Assembly: GCF_000813005.1 (NCBI RefSeq)
Contig: NZ_JSYP01000024.1
Span: 62,001 to 126,000, forward strand
Length of the DNA: 64,000 bases
From: Flavobacterium sp. KMS
GTDB taxonomy: Bacteria > Bacteroidota > Bacteroidia > Flavobacteriales > Flavobacteriaceae
Reading direction: 5' to 3'
The notes below the pieces were generated by a model that was not told the origin of the DNA, made no database searches, and was given only the letters and a program-made list of their open reading frames with translations. The first letter of the stretch is position 1; every line of letters starts with the position of its first letter. This document shows positions 1 to 9,339 of the stretch, one piece after another. The translations under genes and the position numbers were made by a program.

Positions 1-363
1 TTCTTTAGAACCTTCAAATCCTACAAACCAATTACCTGTGATAATTCCAGAAGTTGCAATACCACAAAATGCATGTAAACAAGCACCTAAAGACCAAATT
101 CCGATTGCCCAAAGAAATCCTTTTTTGGTATCTAACCAATCCACAAATCTTCCTGCAAACAATAAAGAAACAGCATAAAATATAGAAAATAAGGCAGTAA
201 TATTTCCATAATCATTGTTTGTCCAATGAAACTCAGGAGCGATATAATCACTCCATGTTAAAGAGAGCACTTGTCTGTCTAAATAATTGATGGTTGTGGC
301 AAAAAATAACAATGCACATATACTCCAGCGATACTTTCCAGTGGATTTAGTGGTTTGGTTCAT
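1..363 (-). CDS. MFS hexuronate transporter (partial, 5' end)
   Basis: Only the first 121 codons are in the window and the gene runs off the left edge. The ATG is at 361-363 on the minus strand. The start reads MNQTTKSTGKYRWSICALLF and is followed by NYLDRQVLS, the first-helix signature of the anion:cation symporter branch of the major facilitator superfamily that includes ExuT-type hexuronate carriers. The next segment, containing GRFVDWLDTKKGF, fits the conserved loop between helices 2 and 3. The role as an inner-membrane importer of glucuronate or galacturonate is inferred from this family and from the mannonate oxidoreductase-like gene on the other side of the shared promoter region. Other organic acids are possible. 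Confidence 0.8.
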   Translation of the reverse strand, partial: MNQTTKSTGKYRWSICALLFFATTINYLDRQVLSLTWSDYIAPEFHWTNNDYGNITALFSIFYAVSLLFAGRFVDWLDTKKGFLWAIGIWSLGACLHAFCGIATSGIITGNWFVGFEGSKE

Positions 364-449
364 GGTTTTGGTTTATTATGGATAGTTAAAAAATTATTCT
401 CTTTATTTATGCTTGTCAATTTCAAAATTAAGGCAGAAATAAATTTTAA

Positions 450-463
450 TGTAATCGATTGCA
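450..463. promoter_or_regulatory. LacI-family type operator
   Basis: TGTAATCGATTGCA is a near-perfect palindrome with a central CG and fits the general LacI-family pattern TGnAAnCGnTTnCA at every fixed position. It starts directly after the -7 box of the transporter promoter, so a bound repressor would cover the transcription start. No LacI-family gene is in the window, so the regulator would be encoded elsewhere, possibly just beyond the left edge. Confidence 0.55.
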
Positions 464-493
464 CAAATATAGTTTTTAATACTAACTTAGCAA
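464..493 (-). promoter_or_regulatory. Promoter of the hexuronate transporter gene
   Basis: On the minus strand TTG (491-493) is followed after exactly 19 nt by TATATTTG (464-471), a full match to the Bacteroidota consensus TTG-N19-TAnnTTTG. Transcription would begin near 457, about 95 nt before the ATG of the transporter. The rest of the 348-base gap between this gene and the esterase at 712 is AT-rich and I see no gene in it. It should also hold the promoter for the plus-strand genes, which I could not pinpoint. Confidence 0.6.
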
Positions 494-711
494 ATAATTT
501 AAATAATTTTTTAAAAAATCTATTTAAATAAACATATCACATAAAAAAACCAATACATAAGTAAGCATTAACCAATATATTTGTTAAATGGTCTTTTACC
601 AAAAAAGATAGAATTAAAGGCCGAAAACTCAACCAAAATCTGCTAAATAAAAGCAAAATCAATAAAGAAAATATCGCATTGAAACGGCATAGTTTCGATA
701 AAAAATACAAA

Positions 712-1656
712 ATGAAAAAAAATAAGAATCTAAAAAATTGCCTAACAGTTATAATTCTAATTGTAACCTTAAAGATAGGTACTCCGATATACGCTCAGGA
801 TAAAGTTATTCCGCTTTGGGCAACTGCAATTCCAGACGCTATAAAGGCACCTAATTATCAAGAAAAAGAAGTTATAAAAGATGGAATAGTAACTGGTGTT
901 AGTTTTGTTACAATACCTACATTGGCTATATATTTACCTCACGAAATCAAACCAAATGGAACATCGGTATTAATACTTCCGGGTGGTGGATATTCGCATT
1001 TGTCAATAGATAAAGAAGGTGTGAAAGTTGCTAAATGGCTTAACTCACTCGGGATTACAGCTTTTGTACTAAAATACAGACTACCAAGCGATTTAATTAT
1101 GAAAGACAAAACAATTGGGCCGTTGCAAGATGCGCAAGAAGCAATGCGTTTTATCAGAAAAAATGCCAATCAATGGAATTTAGATTCTGATAAAATTGGT
1201 GTAATGGGGTTTTCTGCAGGAGGGCATTTGGCTTCGACTCTATCAACTCATTATAATGATATTGTGTATAAAACGGATAATACGGTTAGTGCCCGTCCAA
1301 GTTTTTCTCTTTTAATTTATCCTGTAATTTGCATGACCGATGTAGTGGCTCACAAAGGATCTCAGACTAATTTATTGGGCGTAAATCCTTCTCAGGAATT
1401 AATCGATAAATTCTCCAACGATAAGAAAGTTACTCCCGAAACACCTCATGCTTTTCTTGTTCACGCAACCGATGATACTGTTGTTCCGCCTGAAAATAGC
1501 ATTAATTATTATCTGGCTCTTAAAAACAATAAAGTTTCTGCCGAATTACATTTATACGAAAAAGGCGGACACGGTTTTGGTTTAGGCGTAAAAGATACAA
1601 GCTTCTTCTGGACAAAAGATTGCGTGGAATGGTTAAAGACTAATGGGTATTTATGA
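712..1656 (+). CDS. Secreted alpha/beta-hydrolase (acetyl-xylan esterase-like)
   Basis: Predicted exported esterase of the alpha/beta-hydrolase fold, 314 aa. A short signal peptide ends at IYAQDK. The oxyanion-hole motif LPGGGYSHL, the nucleophile elbow GFSAGGH, and a late Asp (ATDDTVVP) and His (GGHGFG) form a complete catalytic triad. The family (BD-FAE/Axe-like) removes acetyl or feruloyl groups from plant polysaccharides. An in-frame TTG at 679 would extend the protein by 11 charged residues before the signal peptide, so I start at the ATG at 712, which has an A-rich upstream region. It faces the hexuronate transporter and precedes uronate genes, suggesting that it deacetylates a uronate-containing glycan. 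The substrate is inferred. Confidence 0.8.
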   Translation: MKKNKNLKNCLTVIILIVTLKIGTPIYAQDKVIPLWATAIPDAIKAPNYQEKEVIKDGIVTGVSFVTIPTLAIYLPHEIKPNGTSVLILPGGGYSHLSIDKEGVKVAKWLNSLGITAFVLKYRLPSDLIMKDKTIGPLQDAQEAMRFIRKNANQWNLDSDKIGVMGFSAGGHLASTLSTHYNDIVYKTDNTVSARPSFSLLIYPVICMTDVVAHKGSQTNLLGVNPSQELIDKFSNDKKVTPETPHAFLVHATDDTVVPPENSINYYLALKNNKVSAELHLYEKGGHGFGLGVKDTSFFWTKDCVEWLKTNGYL

Positions 1657-1817
1657 AGGTATAGAAATAAGAAGTCACTATACAAAAACTAGTTTTTCAG
1701 TTTTATCTATAAAAATTAAAAAAAAGAAAAATACCTTTATTGACTTATAAGTTATGCCCAATAAGCGAGAAAAAATTACACAAAACAAGAATTAATTAAA
1801 TAAAAAAAAATTAAACA

Positions 1818-2267
1818 ATGATTATAGATTCATTAAATAACGCTGCAAAATATTATAGTTTACACCCTAACTTTAAAAAGGCTTTTAATTATGTAAACGA
1901 AAATGATATAAGTAAGCTTCCGGAGGGATCATTTGAAATAGCTAAAGGGGTAAAAGTAATAGTTATTCAAGGCGAAGGACTTTTAAAAGAGGAAAGTATC
2001 AAAGGATTTGAATGTCACGACAAAAATATCGACATACAAATTTCTATAAAAGGTCCTGAAACTTTTGCCTGGAAACCAAGAGAAAAATGCATTAGTCCGA
2101 ATGGAGATTATAGCGATGAAAAAGATGTACGATTTTTTCATGACGCTCCAGATATGTTTTTTCAATTGCAAGAAAAACAGTTTGCTATCTTATTCCCAGA
2201 AGATGTTCATGCAGCAATGATTGGTGAAGGGATGCTAAAAAAAATCGTAATTAAGGTTGAAAAATAA
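1818..2267 (+). CDS. YhcH/YjgK/YiaL family protein
   Basis: A 149-aa cytosolic protein of the YhcH/YjgK/YiaL (DUF386) family, a small double-stranded beta-helix fold related to EbgC. Visible family features are the metal-ligand region ECHDKNIDIQ near residue 70 and the FPEDVHAAMIGEG stretch near the C-terminus, which together supply the usual His/Glu/Asp ligands. Family members sit in sialic acid, uronate and beta-galactoside operons and are thought to handle sugar anomers or to be isomerases, but the activity is not settled. It lies 161 bases after the esterase and 106 bases before the mannonate oxidoreductase-like SDR, so a role in hexuronate use is inferred. The start has an A-rich leader. 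Confidence 0.85.
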   Translation: MIIDSLNNAAKYYSLHPNFKKAFNYVNENDISKLPEGSFEIAKGVKVIVIQGEGLLKEESIKGFECHDKNIDIQISIKGPETFAWKPREKCISPNGDYSDEKDVRFFHDAPDMFFQLQEKQFAILFPEDVHAAMIGEGMLKKIVIKVEK

Positions 2268-2373
2268 AACATTCAGGCTGGACACAATATAAAGCAAAGA
2301 GAATTTGATTTGAAAAGAAACATGATAATCGATCATATCTCTTGATACAGAATAAAAATAGTACCTAATTTAT

Positions 2374-3186
2374 ATGGATTCAATATTTAATCTTAAAGGA
2401 AAAATTGCTTTAATAACGGGCGGTGCAGGCGTGTTGGGCAGTAACTTTGCTACTGTTTTGGCTAAGCAAGGCGTTATCACAGGAATCGTATCACAATCTA
2501 TTGAAAAAGCGAATAAAATAGTAGATAGAATACAAAATAATGGCGGACAAGCTTTTGCTATACAAGCAAACGTATTAAAAAAGGAAGAACTCGAGAAAGC
2601 AAAAGATTACATCATAGCTCGATACGGGCGTTTGGATATTCTTATAAATGCAGCTGGCGGAAACATGCCCGGAGCAACCATAAGTCCAGACCAGGCAATA
2701 TATGATATGAATGTTGATGATTTGCAAAAGGTAATAGATCTGAATATAATTGGGACAATGCTACCATCTCAGGTATTTTCTGAACTTTTTGCCAAGCAAA
2801 AGCAAGGTATCATCATTAATATTTCATCGGCATCGGCACAAAGACCACTAACAAGAGTTGTTGGATACTCGGCATCAAAAGCTGCAATTGATAATTTTAC
2901 CCAATGGATGGCAGTAGAACTAGCTACTAAATATGGTGAAGGTATTCGTGTAAATGCAATATCTCCTGGCTTTTTTATTGGTGAACAAAACAAGGCTTTA
3001 TTACTTAACCCTGATGGTAAATTAACACCAAGAGGCGAAAAGATTATCGAAAATACTCCTATGAGAAGATTTGGGACACCAGAAGATATAAATGGAGCTC
3101 TTTTATTTTTATGTAGTGACATGTCTAAGTTTGTAACGGGAACAATCCTTAAAGTAGATGGTGGTTTTGCTGCTACGAGTATTTAA
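2374..3186 (+). CDS. uxuB: SDR-type D-mannonate oxidoreductase (fructuronate reductase)
   Basis: Short-chain dehydrogenase of 270 aa. It has the TGGAGVLG cofactor loop at residues 15-22, the NAAGGNMPGA stretch, catalytic Ser (NISSAS) and the YSASK Tyr-Lys pair, and a C-terminal substrate loop with TPMRRFGTPEDINGALLFL. The GGAGVLGSNF start and the GGNMPGAT motif are characteristic of the SDR-type mannonate oxidoreductases (Bacillus YjmF/UxuB type), which reduce fructuronate to mannonate with NAD(P)H. The uronate transporter and YhcH gene nearby support this. No uronate isomerase or mannonate dehydratase is in the window. Another polyol or sugar-acid dehydrogenase is the alternative. Confidence 0.75.
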   Translation: MDSIFNLKGKIALITGGAGVLGSNFATVLAKQGVITGIVSQSIEKANKIVDRIQNNGGQAFAIQANVLKKEELEKAKDYIIARYGRLDILINAAGGNMPGATISPDQAIYDMNVDDLQKVIDLNIIGTMLPSQVFSELFAKQKQGIIINISSASAQRPLTRVVGYSASKAAIDNFTQWMAVELATKYGEGIRVNAISPGFFIGEQNKALLLNPDGKLTPRGEKIIENTPMRRFGTPEDINGALLFLCSDMSKFVTGTILKVDGGFAATSI

Positions 3187-3362
3187 AAAGAAATCATTTC
3201 AATAAAACGACTGACTTGATATCATCAATTCTAAAAAATATTCTCTGAAGAAACAGACATTAAGTTGCACTTAAAACATTGATATAAAAAAAGAAAAATG
3301 AATAATATGATTTCTCTTGGATATTCTCTTACTTTGTGTAAACTATTATAAATCATTAAACT

Positions 3363-3923
3363 ATGAAAAAAATTAATTTACTAGCAATTATCTTATTGAC
3401 CGCTTTTTCTGTTAATGCACAAGATGTTAAATTCGCACCATTGGATACAAGTCCGTTGGACATTTCCTATTACCCAAATAAAGCCGTTAAATCTAAAAAA
3501 ACGGATAGCCCAACTGCTATTATTAAGGTTATTTATTCTAGACCTTCGGCAAAAGGGAGAGCTATTTTTGGACAATTAATTCCGTTTGGTGAAGTTTGGC
3601 GTGTTGGAGCTAACGAAAACACAGAAATAAAATTCTACAAACCAGTTACAATTGGTGGTAAAAACATTCCAGCTGGAACTTATAGTTTGTTTGCCATTCC
3701 TGAAAAAGACAAATGGACAATTATTATCAATAAAGAAATAGATCTTTGGGGAGCTTATGCCTATGACGAAACCAAAGATATTGCCAGAGTAACAGTTCCT
3801 GTTAAGGCGGTATCAACTCCTATTGAAGCTTTATCAATTACTTTTACTAATAATGGTTCCGTAGCAAATCTGGTAATTGGTTGGGATAAAACAACTGTTG
3901 AAGTTCCGATAACAATTAAATAA
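3363..3923 (+). CDS. DUF2911 family exported protein
   Basis: A 186-aa protein with a signal peptide ending at VNAQDVKF. The mature part is a single DUF2911 domain, recognised from KVIYSRPSAKGRAIFG, PFGEVWRVGANENTEI and IPAGTYSLFAIP. The family is common in Bacteroidota and has no known function. The domain looks like an all-beta fold, and the protein is probably periplasmic. It stands apart from the uronate genes by 176 bases and is followed by its own terminator, so it is probably a single-gene unit. Confidence 0.85.
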   Translation: MKKINLLAIILLTAFSVNAQDVKFAPLDTSPLDISYYPNKAVKSKKTDSPTAIIKVIYSRPSAKGRAIFGQLIPFGEVWRVGANENTEIKFYKPVTIGGKNIPAGTYSLFAIPEKDKWTIIINKEIDLWGAYAYDETKDIARVTVPVKAVSTPIEALSITFTNNGSVANLVIGWDKTTVEVPITIK

Positions 3924-3949
3924 TTTTTTACAATTAGAACTAAATATAA

Positions 3950-3986
3950 AAGAGATACTTAATTAAATTGAGTATCTCTTTTTTTA
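3950..3986 (+). terminator. Terminator of the DUF2911 gene
   Basis: AAGAGATACT and AGTATCTCTT form a 10-bp stem around a short AT loop, followed directly by a run of T. It lies 27 bases after the DUF2911 stop codon. Confidence 0.8.
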
Positions 3987-4011
3987 TACTAAAACTGAAA
4001 ATATTACTTTA

Positions 4012-4046
4012 CAAAAAAGCACTGTCGGAGTATTTCGACAGTGCTT
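4012..4046 (-). terminator. Terminator of the susCD operon
   Basis: AAGCACTGTCG (4017-4027) and CGACAGTGCTT (4036-4046) form a perfect 11-bp GC-containing stem with an 8-nt loop. Reading the minus strand, it is followed by TTTTTTG. It lies 53 bases past the SusD stop and faces the DUF2911 terminator, as expected between convergent genes. Confidence 0.85.
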
Positions 4047-4098
4047 TAACCAAACCAATGTAATTAACGCTGCATCAGTTTAATACAGAATTAATATT

Positions 4099-5766
4099 TT
4101 AATACCCTTTTGCAGCCTGAGCAGCACTTAAATTTGGGTTTTTATCTACTGCCATTTGCGGATAAGGTAGCTTAGTGTATTTAGGTTGCCAAGCACGTTC
4201 TTGAACAATATTATTTGTTATGTCGTAGATACTTTTCATTACTTGATCTGCAATTTTCCAACGGCGAATATCATAAAATCGTTGTCCCTCTCCTGCTAAC
4301 TCGATGCGTCTTTCGTTTCTTATCAACTCGCGCATTTTATCTTTTGTATTATATATCGTTTTATCTACCGCTGGCATACCTACACGGTCACGAATATCAT
4401 TTATGGCATCATAAACAGAACTATCAGGACCGCTCAATTCATTTTTAGCTTCGGCATAAGTAAGTAAAACTTCGGCATAGCGCATAATCGGAAAATCTTG
4501 CGCACCATCAAACTCCGTAGCGAGATAAGCTGGATCTGTTAATTTTCTAAAATTATAACCCGTAACACTACTACCATCCCAATTGTATGTATATCCTACC
4601 GAAGCATTTCCCCAAGGAGAGGTAGGAAATAATATACTGGCATATAATCGTGTATCTCTATTTTTAAATTCTGTAAAGTAATCCTCATTAGGTTTACCAT
4701 CATTATAATTTGATGCACGATCCTGAGATGAAGGCGCTACAAATGTATGTCCTGTTTTGTCCCAATAAGAATTTACTAACTCTATAGTTGGTGTAATTGA
4801 GCTCCATCCGCCTACATCTACTGGAGATAATAAGGTATTTAAACCACTACCCCATTCATAAGATGAATTGGTAATTGCTTGAGAAGTTAAAATAGTTTCC
4901 GAATTATCATCATTTATAGCCCAAAAGAGTTGGTTATAATTAGCTAGCCCTTTATAAAATTTCTGTTGATCTGTAGCAGTCGAAAAATCGACGAACATAG
5001 AAAAATCATCTTTCATTTTGGCAGCATCTCCTCCTCTAAATAATTCATAAACTCCTAAATTTTTAACCATTTGAGCACTTGTTACAGCATCTCCCCATTT
5101 ATGATATTCTAATTCTACTTTGGCTTTTATAGCCCATGTAGCACCTTTTGTTATTCTTCCTTTTTCATTATTTATCCCTCCCGAATAATTCACTGGCAAA
5201 TCTAGTTCGGCAGCTGATAATTCATTTAATATAAAAATAACAATGTCATTTTCGGGTGTTGGTACAATAGCGGTTTCCAATGGGTCAACATAATCGTTTG
5301 TAAGTAATGGTACATCTCCAAAATAACGTATTAAATCAAAATAAGCCATCGCTCGTAAAACTCTTGCTTCTGCAATGAAACGTTTTTTTAAGGTTCCATT
5401 CATTATAGTTTTGTCTACATTATCCAAAAAATAATTAAACCCACGAATACTTTTATATTTATTCGAATACGTATTACTGTTTAGTGAGGCAGACGTAATA
5501 TTTCCTTCACTAATTGCTGTAGCATCACTTTCCCAAGGATATTGAGAATATGCATTATCTGCACCTCCATCATCATATACATTATTATAAGCGCTAGCCA
5601 AATAACCATAGCAACCATTTAACGCCAGACGAGCATCATTCTCGGAAGTCCAAAATGTACTTTTTGAATTTTTATCTTGTGGTACTCGTTCCAATGGTGG
5701 TTCTGTACATCCCGAAACGGTAGCTATAATAAGTGTTATTACTATTTTACTAAATATATTTTTCAT
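4099..5766 (-). CDS. SusD/RagB-family outer-membrane lipoprotein
   Basis: Surface glycan-binding lipoprotein of 555 aa. The lipobox is VSGC with Cys20. The N-terminal stretch FWTSENDARLALNGCYGYL is the SusD-like TPR region, and the C-terminal half has the RagB/SusD signatures FPIMRYAEVLLTYAEAKNELSG and RNERRIELAGEGQRFYDIRRW. It forms the lid of the SusC channel and delivers oligosaccharides to it. It is the last gene before the terminator, 91 bases after SusC, and is presumably co-transcribed with it. The substrate cannot be read from the sequence; the neighbouring GH2, dehydrogenase and dehydratase point to an aldose-containing oligosaccharide. Confidence 0.95.
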   Translation of the reverse strand: MKNIFSKIVITLIIATVSGCTEPPLERVPQDKNSKSTFWTSENDARLALNGCYGYLASAYNNVYDDGGADNAYSQYPWESDATAISEGNITSASLNSNTYSNKYKSIRGFNYFLDNVDKTIMNGTLKKRFIAEARVLRAMAYFDLIRYFGDVPLLTNDYVDPLETAIVPTPENDIVIFILNELSAAELDLPVNYSGGINNEKGRITKGATWAIKAKVELEYHKWGDAVTSAQMVKNLGVYELFRGGDAAKMKDDFSMFVDFSTATDQQKFYKGLANYNQLFWAINDDNSETILTSQAITNSSYEWGSGLNTLLSPVDVGGWSSITPTIELVNSYWDKTGHTFVAPSSQDRASNYNDGKPNEDYFTEFKNRDTRLYASILFPTSPWGNASVGYTYNWDGSSVTGYNFRKLTDPAYLATEFDGAQDFPIMRYAEVLLTYAEAKNELSGPDSSVYDAINDIRDRVGMPAVDKTIYNTKDKMRELIRNERRIELAGEGQRFYDIRRWKIADQVMKSIYDITNNIVQERAWQPKYTKLPYPQMAVDKNPNLSAAQAAKGY

Positions 5767-5857
5767 CTATATCCTGTTTTTTTATGTCTTGAAATAATAA
5801 CACGATTTAACATCGGTTAAAATCTGAATTATTTCTAAAGACTTTTTATTTTAATAA

Positions 5858-8800
5858 TTAAAAAGAAGCGTTTATACCAAAAGAATATGTTTTCAATTGT
5901 GGATAAGAAGCTCGTTGTGAAGCTGTCTCTGGATCAAAATCTTTCATTCTTTTATCTCCTCTAATAGTAAATAGGTTATTCCCTGACAAATAAAATCTAA
6001 GTCCCTGCATCCCAACTTTTTCAAGTACTTCTTTAGGCAAATTATACCCAAAAGACATTGATTTAACTCTTAAATAGGAAGTATCAAATAACCAAAAAGA
6101 TGATTTTTGGAGATTTTGAGTATTATCAGCCGAAAGTAACATTCTTGGGTAAGCAGCATTAGGATTTGGATTTTCAGTAGTCCAACGATCTAACGCATAT
6201 TCTTTTACACCAGCACCATTAAAAAAAGCTTGTGAAGCTTCATATTCCAAATAAGCTTTAGATCCTTTTGCACCTTGAAAAATAATTCCAAAATCGAAGT
6301 TTTTATAATTTAGTGTCGAGTTAAGACCATACGTAAAATTCGGTGCCTCGTTTCCTAAAATTACACGATCATCACCATCAATTTTACCATCCCCATTTTG
6401 GTCTTTATACTTAATATCTCCAGCTTTAGTATTGGTAGTTTGTGTAGCATGAACTGCAACCTCATCTGCATTAGCAAATAGACCTTCTGCTTCTAACATA
6501 TAGAATGAGCCTACTGGTGTCCCTACTCTATTAATGTAATAACTGTTTGGAGGCGTTTCGGAAACATCACCTAAATCTTTCACTTTATTCCAAATGCGGC
6601 TCATATTCCCTCCTATTGAATACGATAATCCGCCAAGACGGTTGTTATAAGAAAGTCCCAATTCTATCCCTTTATTAGTAACTTTTCCTAAATTAATTGG
6701 TGGAATTTCTTTTAATTTACCATCTTCTGAAACAACGCTTAATCCCGATTCGGTAGGAATATAAGGATTGGGCAATAAAATGCCATCTGTCAATTTATTA
6801 TAAGCATCCAGTTGAATATTCAATTTATTATTCCATAAACCTATATCCAAACCTATATTGGTCATCGTTACTTTTTCCCATCCTAATGAAGGATTGTAAA
6901 TTTGCCCCGGAGTAACACCATCTTGCTTCACACCATCCAAAATAATTTGTGTTCCTGAATTTAATACATCGTAATAATCATAATTACCTACGTTGCTTAC
7001 ACTCCCTAATTTTCCCCAAGAAGTACGTAGTTTTAGCTCTGAAATCCAATCAACCGATTTCATAAATTCTTCTTGCGAAATACGCCAGGCTCCAGATACG
7101 GAAGGAAATACTCCAAATCGATTTTCTACAGGAAATTTTGACGATCCATCATATCTAAGACTTGATTCTAACAAATATTTATTTTGATACGAATAATTAA
7201 AACGGCCAAAAAAGGATTGAAAAGCATTTTGAGTAGGAAGCCCTTTAGCCGTTGTATTAAGTGGGTCTGATGAACCTGCATCTATTGAACCTATATTATT
7301 GGTTACATATCCTTTTCTGGTTATTTCTAAATTCCTCGAAGAATTATCCTCATAAGACATTCCTCCTAAAATCTTAAAACTATGTCCTCCAATTTTTTTA
7401 TCATAGCTTACTGTTAAGTCGGTTAAAAACACCCCGATTGTATTCCACTTTTCGGTATAAGAATTCTGAATAACTGCAGTTCCAGGGATTTCTTGTTTTG
7501 TATCGAAATTAATAAGTCCTGGTAATCTATTTACAAAAGAACTATTGAAATCATTATATAAACTATAAGATACTGAACCTGTAATATCCAACCCTTTAAT
7601 TGGAGTATAAATTCCTTTTAAAACACTCGAAAATCTATCGGTATGATAATCTGATCTGCCACCTTCTTTGAAAATTCTGTACGGGTAATTAAGAGCAACT
7701 CTTCCTCCTGTAAAAGTTCCCCAAGTACCATCTGATTGTGTATCCACCGTTAATGGTATTAATCTATCGATTACGGTAAAATTGACATCTCCATTGTCAT
7801 TCTTATATCCATCACGACTATAAGAGGTATTGGAGCTTATAGTAAATTTATCACTTACTTTAGACTCGATATTTGATCGAAATGAATACCTATTAATCTT
7901 TCTTCCGGGGAAAAGTGAGTTCTGCTCAAAGATAGATCCGCTTATGTAGTAACGCGTAGCACCACCACCAGAAACATTAATTTCGTGTTCCATAATTGGT
8001 GCCGACTTTTTAAGAAATAAACTATACCAATCGGTATTACCATAGTGATCCGGATCAGAATTGTTTTCTATTTTGTCTAACTCTACAGGGGTATAAAAAG
8101 CAGATTTCCCTGCATTTAATCGAGCTTCATTATACAATTGTGCGTATTGTAAAGCATTAACTCTTTTAGGTAGTTGCACAGCCGATTGGACACCAAAATA
8201 ACTATTATAGTTAAACTGGGTTTTTCCCGCTTTCCCTTTTTTGGTTGTTACTAATATAACACCATAAGCTGCACGCGATCCATAAATAGCAGATGAGGAA
8301 GCATCTTTTAAAACCGAAATACTTTCGACATCATTAGAATTAATTCTGTTGAAATATCCTGCGGATGAAATGACTCCATCTATTACATATAGTGGCTCAG
8401 AAGCACCTAAATTTCCTTTACCTCGCAAACTAATTTTCCCCATATCATCCCCAATATCCCCAGAAGCAGAAGTAATGGTTAACCCTGGAACTGTACCTTG
8501 CAATGCATTTGTAAGTGAGGTTACTGGTCGATTGGTAATGTTTTTTGTATTTACAACACTAACAGCTCCCGATAAATTGACTTTCTTTTGCTTGCCATAA
8601 CCAACTACAACAACTTCATCCAGCTTCTGCCCCACTTGTCTCATGATTATAGTAATTGAGCCTTTGGTAATCGTTACTTCTTGTTCCTCCATTCCAATAT
8701 AGCTAATGACTAATTGTGTAACGTTTTCGGGTACATTAATAACAAAACTACCATCTGTATCAGACTGTGTTTTAATTTTTGTGCCTTTACCAATTATATT

Positions 8801-9028
8801 TGCTCCTGGTATAGGCATTCCGTTTTCATCGAGTATTTTTCCTTTAATTTCTTTTTCTGCTACTGATAAAAATGTTTTGGAAGAATGAACCTTTTTTGGT
8901 ATTTCTACAGCCGAAACTTGTAATGCTATCGTAAACAATGAAATTGTTGTAAATTGGATAGTTCTCCTCGATAATTTACTAAGCCATATATTTCTTGGCT
9001 TGTTTTTGATTAATAATTTTGCACTCAT
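5858..9028 (-). CDS. SusC/RagA-family TonB-dependent outer-membrane transporter
   Basis: TonB-linked transporter of 1056 aa. After the signal segment come a carboxypeptidase-regulatory-like beta-sandwich (about residues 60-130, KGKILDENGMPIPGANI), the plug domain starting at LDEVVVVGYGKQKKVNLSGA, and a 22-strand barrel ending in an aromatic residue (FGINASF). LYVIDGVISS and the GVILVTTKKGK segment are SusC plug signatures. It imports oligosaccharides across the outer membrane with energy from TonB. The start lies after an unusually long basic N-region, and the ATG at 9028 has an A-rich leader. No anti-sigma or ECF sigma gene adjoins it, so regulation probably comes through the AraC regulator of the locus. 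Confidence 0.96.
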   Translation of the reverse strand: MSAKLLIKNKPRNIWLSKLSRRTIQFTTISLFTIALQVSAVEIPKKVHSSKTFLSVAEKEIKGKILDENGMPIPGANIIGKGTKIKTQSDTDGSFVINVPENVTQLVISYIGMEEQEVTITKGSITIIMRQVGQKLDEVVVVGYGKQKKVNLSGAVSVVNTKNITNRPVTSLTNALQGTVPGLTITSASGDIGDDMGKISLRGKGNLGASEPLYVIDGVISSAGYFNRINSNDVESISVLKDASSSAIYGSRAAYGVILVTTKKGKAGKTQFNYNSYFGVQSAVQLPKRVNALQYAQLYNEARLNAGKSAFYTPVELDKIENNSDPDHYGNTDWYSLFLKKSAPIMEHEINVSGGGATRYYISGSIFEQNSLFPGRKINRYSFRSNIESKVSDKFTISSNTSYSRDGYKNDNGDVNFTVIDRLIPLTVDTQSDGTWGTFTGGRVALNYPYRIFKEGGRSDYHTDRFSSVLKGIYTPIKGLDITGSVSYSLYNDFNSSFVNRLPGLINFDTKQEIPGTAVIQNSYTEKWNTIGVFLTDLTVSYDKKIGGHSFKILGGMSYEDNSSRNLEITRKGYVTNNIGSIDAGSSDPLNTTAKGLPTQNAFQSFFGRFNYSYQNKYLLESSLRYDGSSKFPVENRFGVFPSVSGAWRISQEEFMKSVDWISELKLRTSWGKLGSVSNVGNYDYYDVLNSGTQIILDGVKQDGVTPGQIYNPSLGWEKVTMTNIGLDIGLWNNKLNIQLDAYNKLTDGILLPNPYIPTESGLSVVSEDGKLKEIPPINLGKVTNKGIELGLSYNNRLGGLSYSIGGNMSRIWNKVKDLGDVSETPPNSYYINRVGTPVGSFYMLEAEGLFANADEVAVHATQTTNTKAGDIKYKDQNGDGKIDGDDRVILGNEAPNFTYGLNSTLNYKNFDFGIIFQGAKGSKAYLEYEASQAFFNGAGVKEYALDRWTTENPNPNAAYPRMLLSADNTQNLQKSSFWLFDTSYLRVKSMSFGYNLPKEVLEKVGMQGLRFYLSGNNLFTIRGDKRMKDFDPETASQRASYPQLKTYSFGINASF

Positions 9029-9339
9029 TTGGTTTCTGGTTTTAATTGGTTTTATTTAGTTGATTGTGTTTGTTTTAACTCAATAATTCACATATCTATT
9101 TCCCTTTTTTAAGAAATTAAATTTTCTAACTACGCAAACGTTTTAGTATTACATTTTTTACGAATTTCTCACTTTTCACATGAATAAACCTTTACTTTTT
9201 TAATTGAAATAGAAACTATCTTACTCAAAAATGGGCTTTAAAATGTGGTTTATAGAATTATCTATATATTGACTTCTAAAAAGCCAACGAATAGTTTTTA
9301 ATACTACTAAAAACTAAGATTGATGGAATGCGAATATGA

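Noticed and set aside
679-711. Upstream TTG start for the secreted esterase
   Set aside because: It would put charged residues before the signal peptide. The ATG at 712 gives a normal signal peptide.
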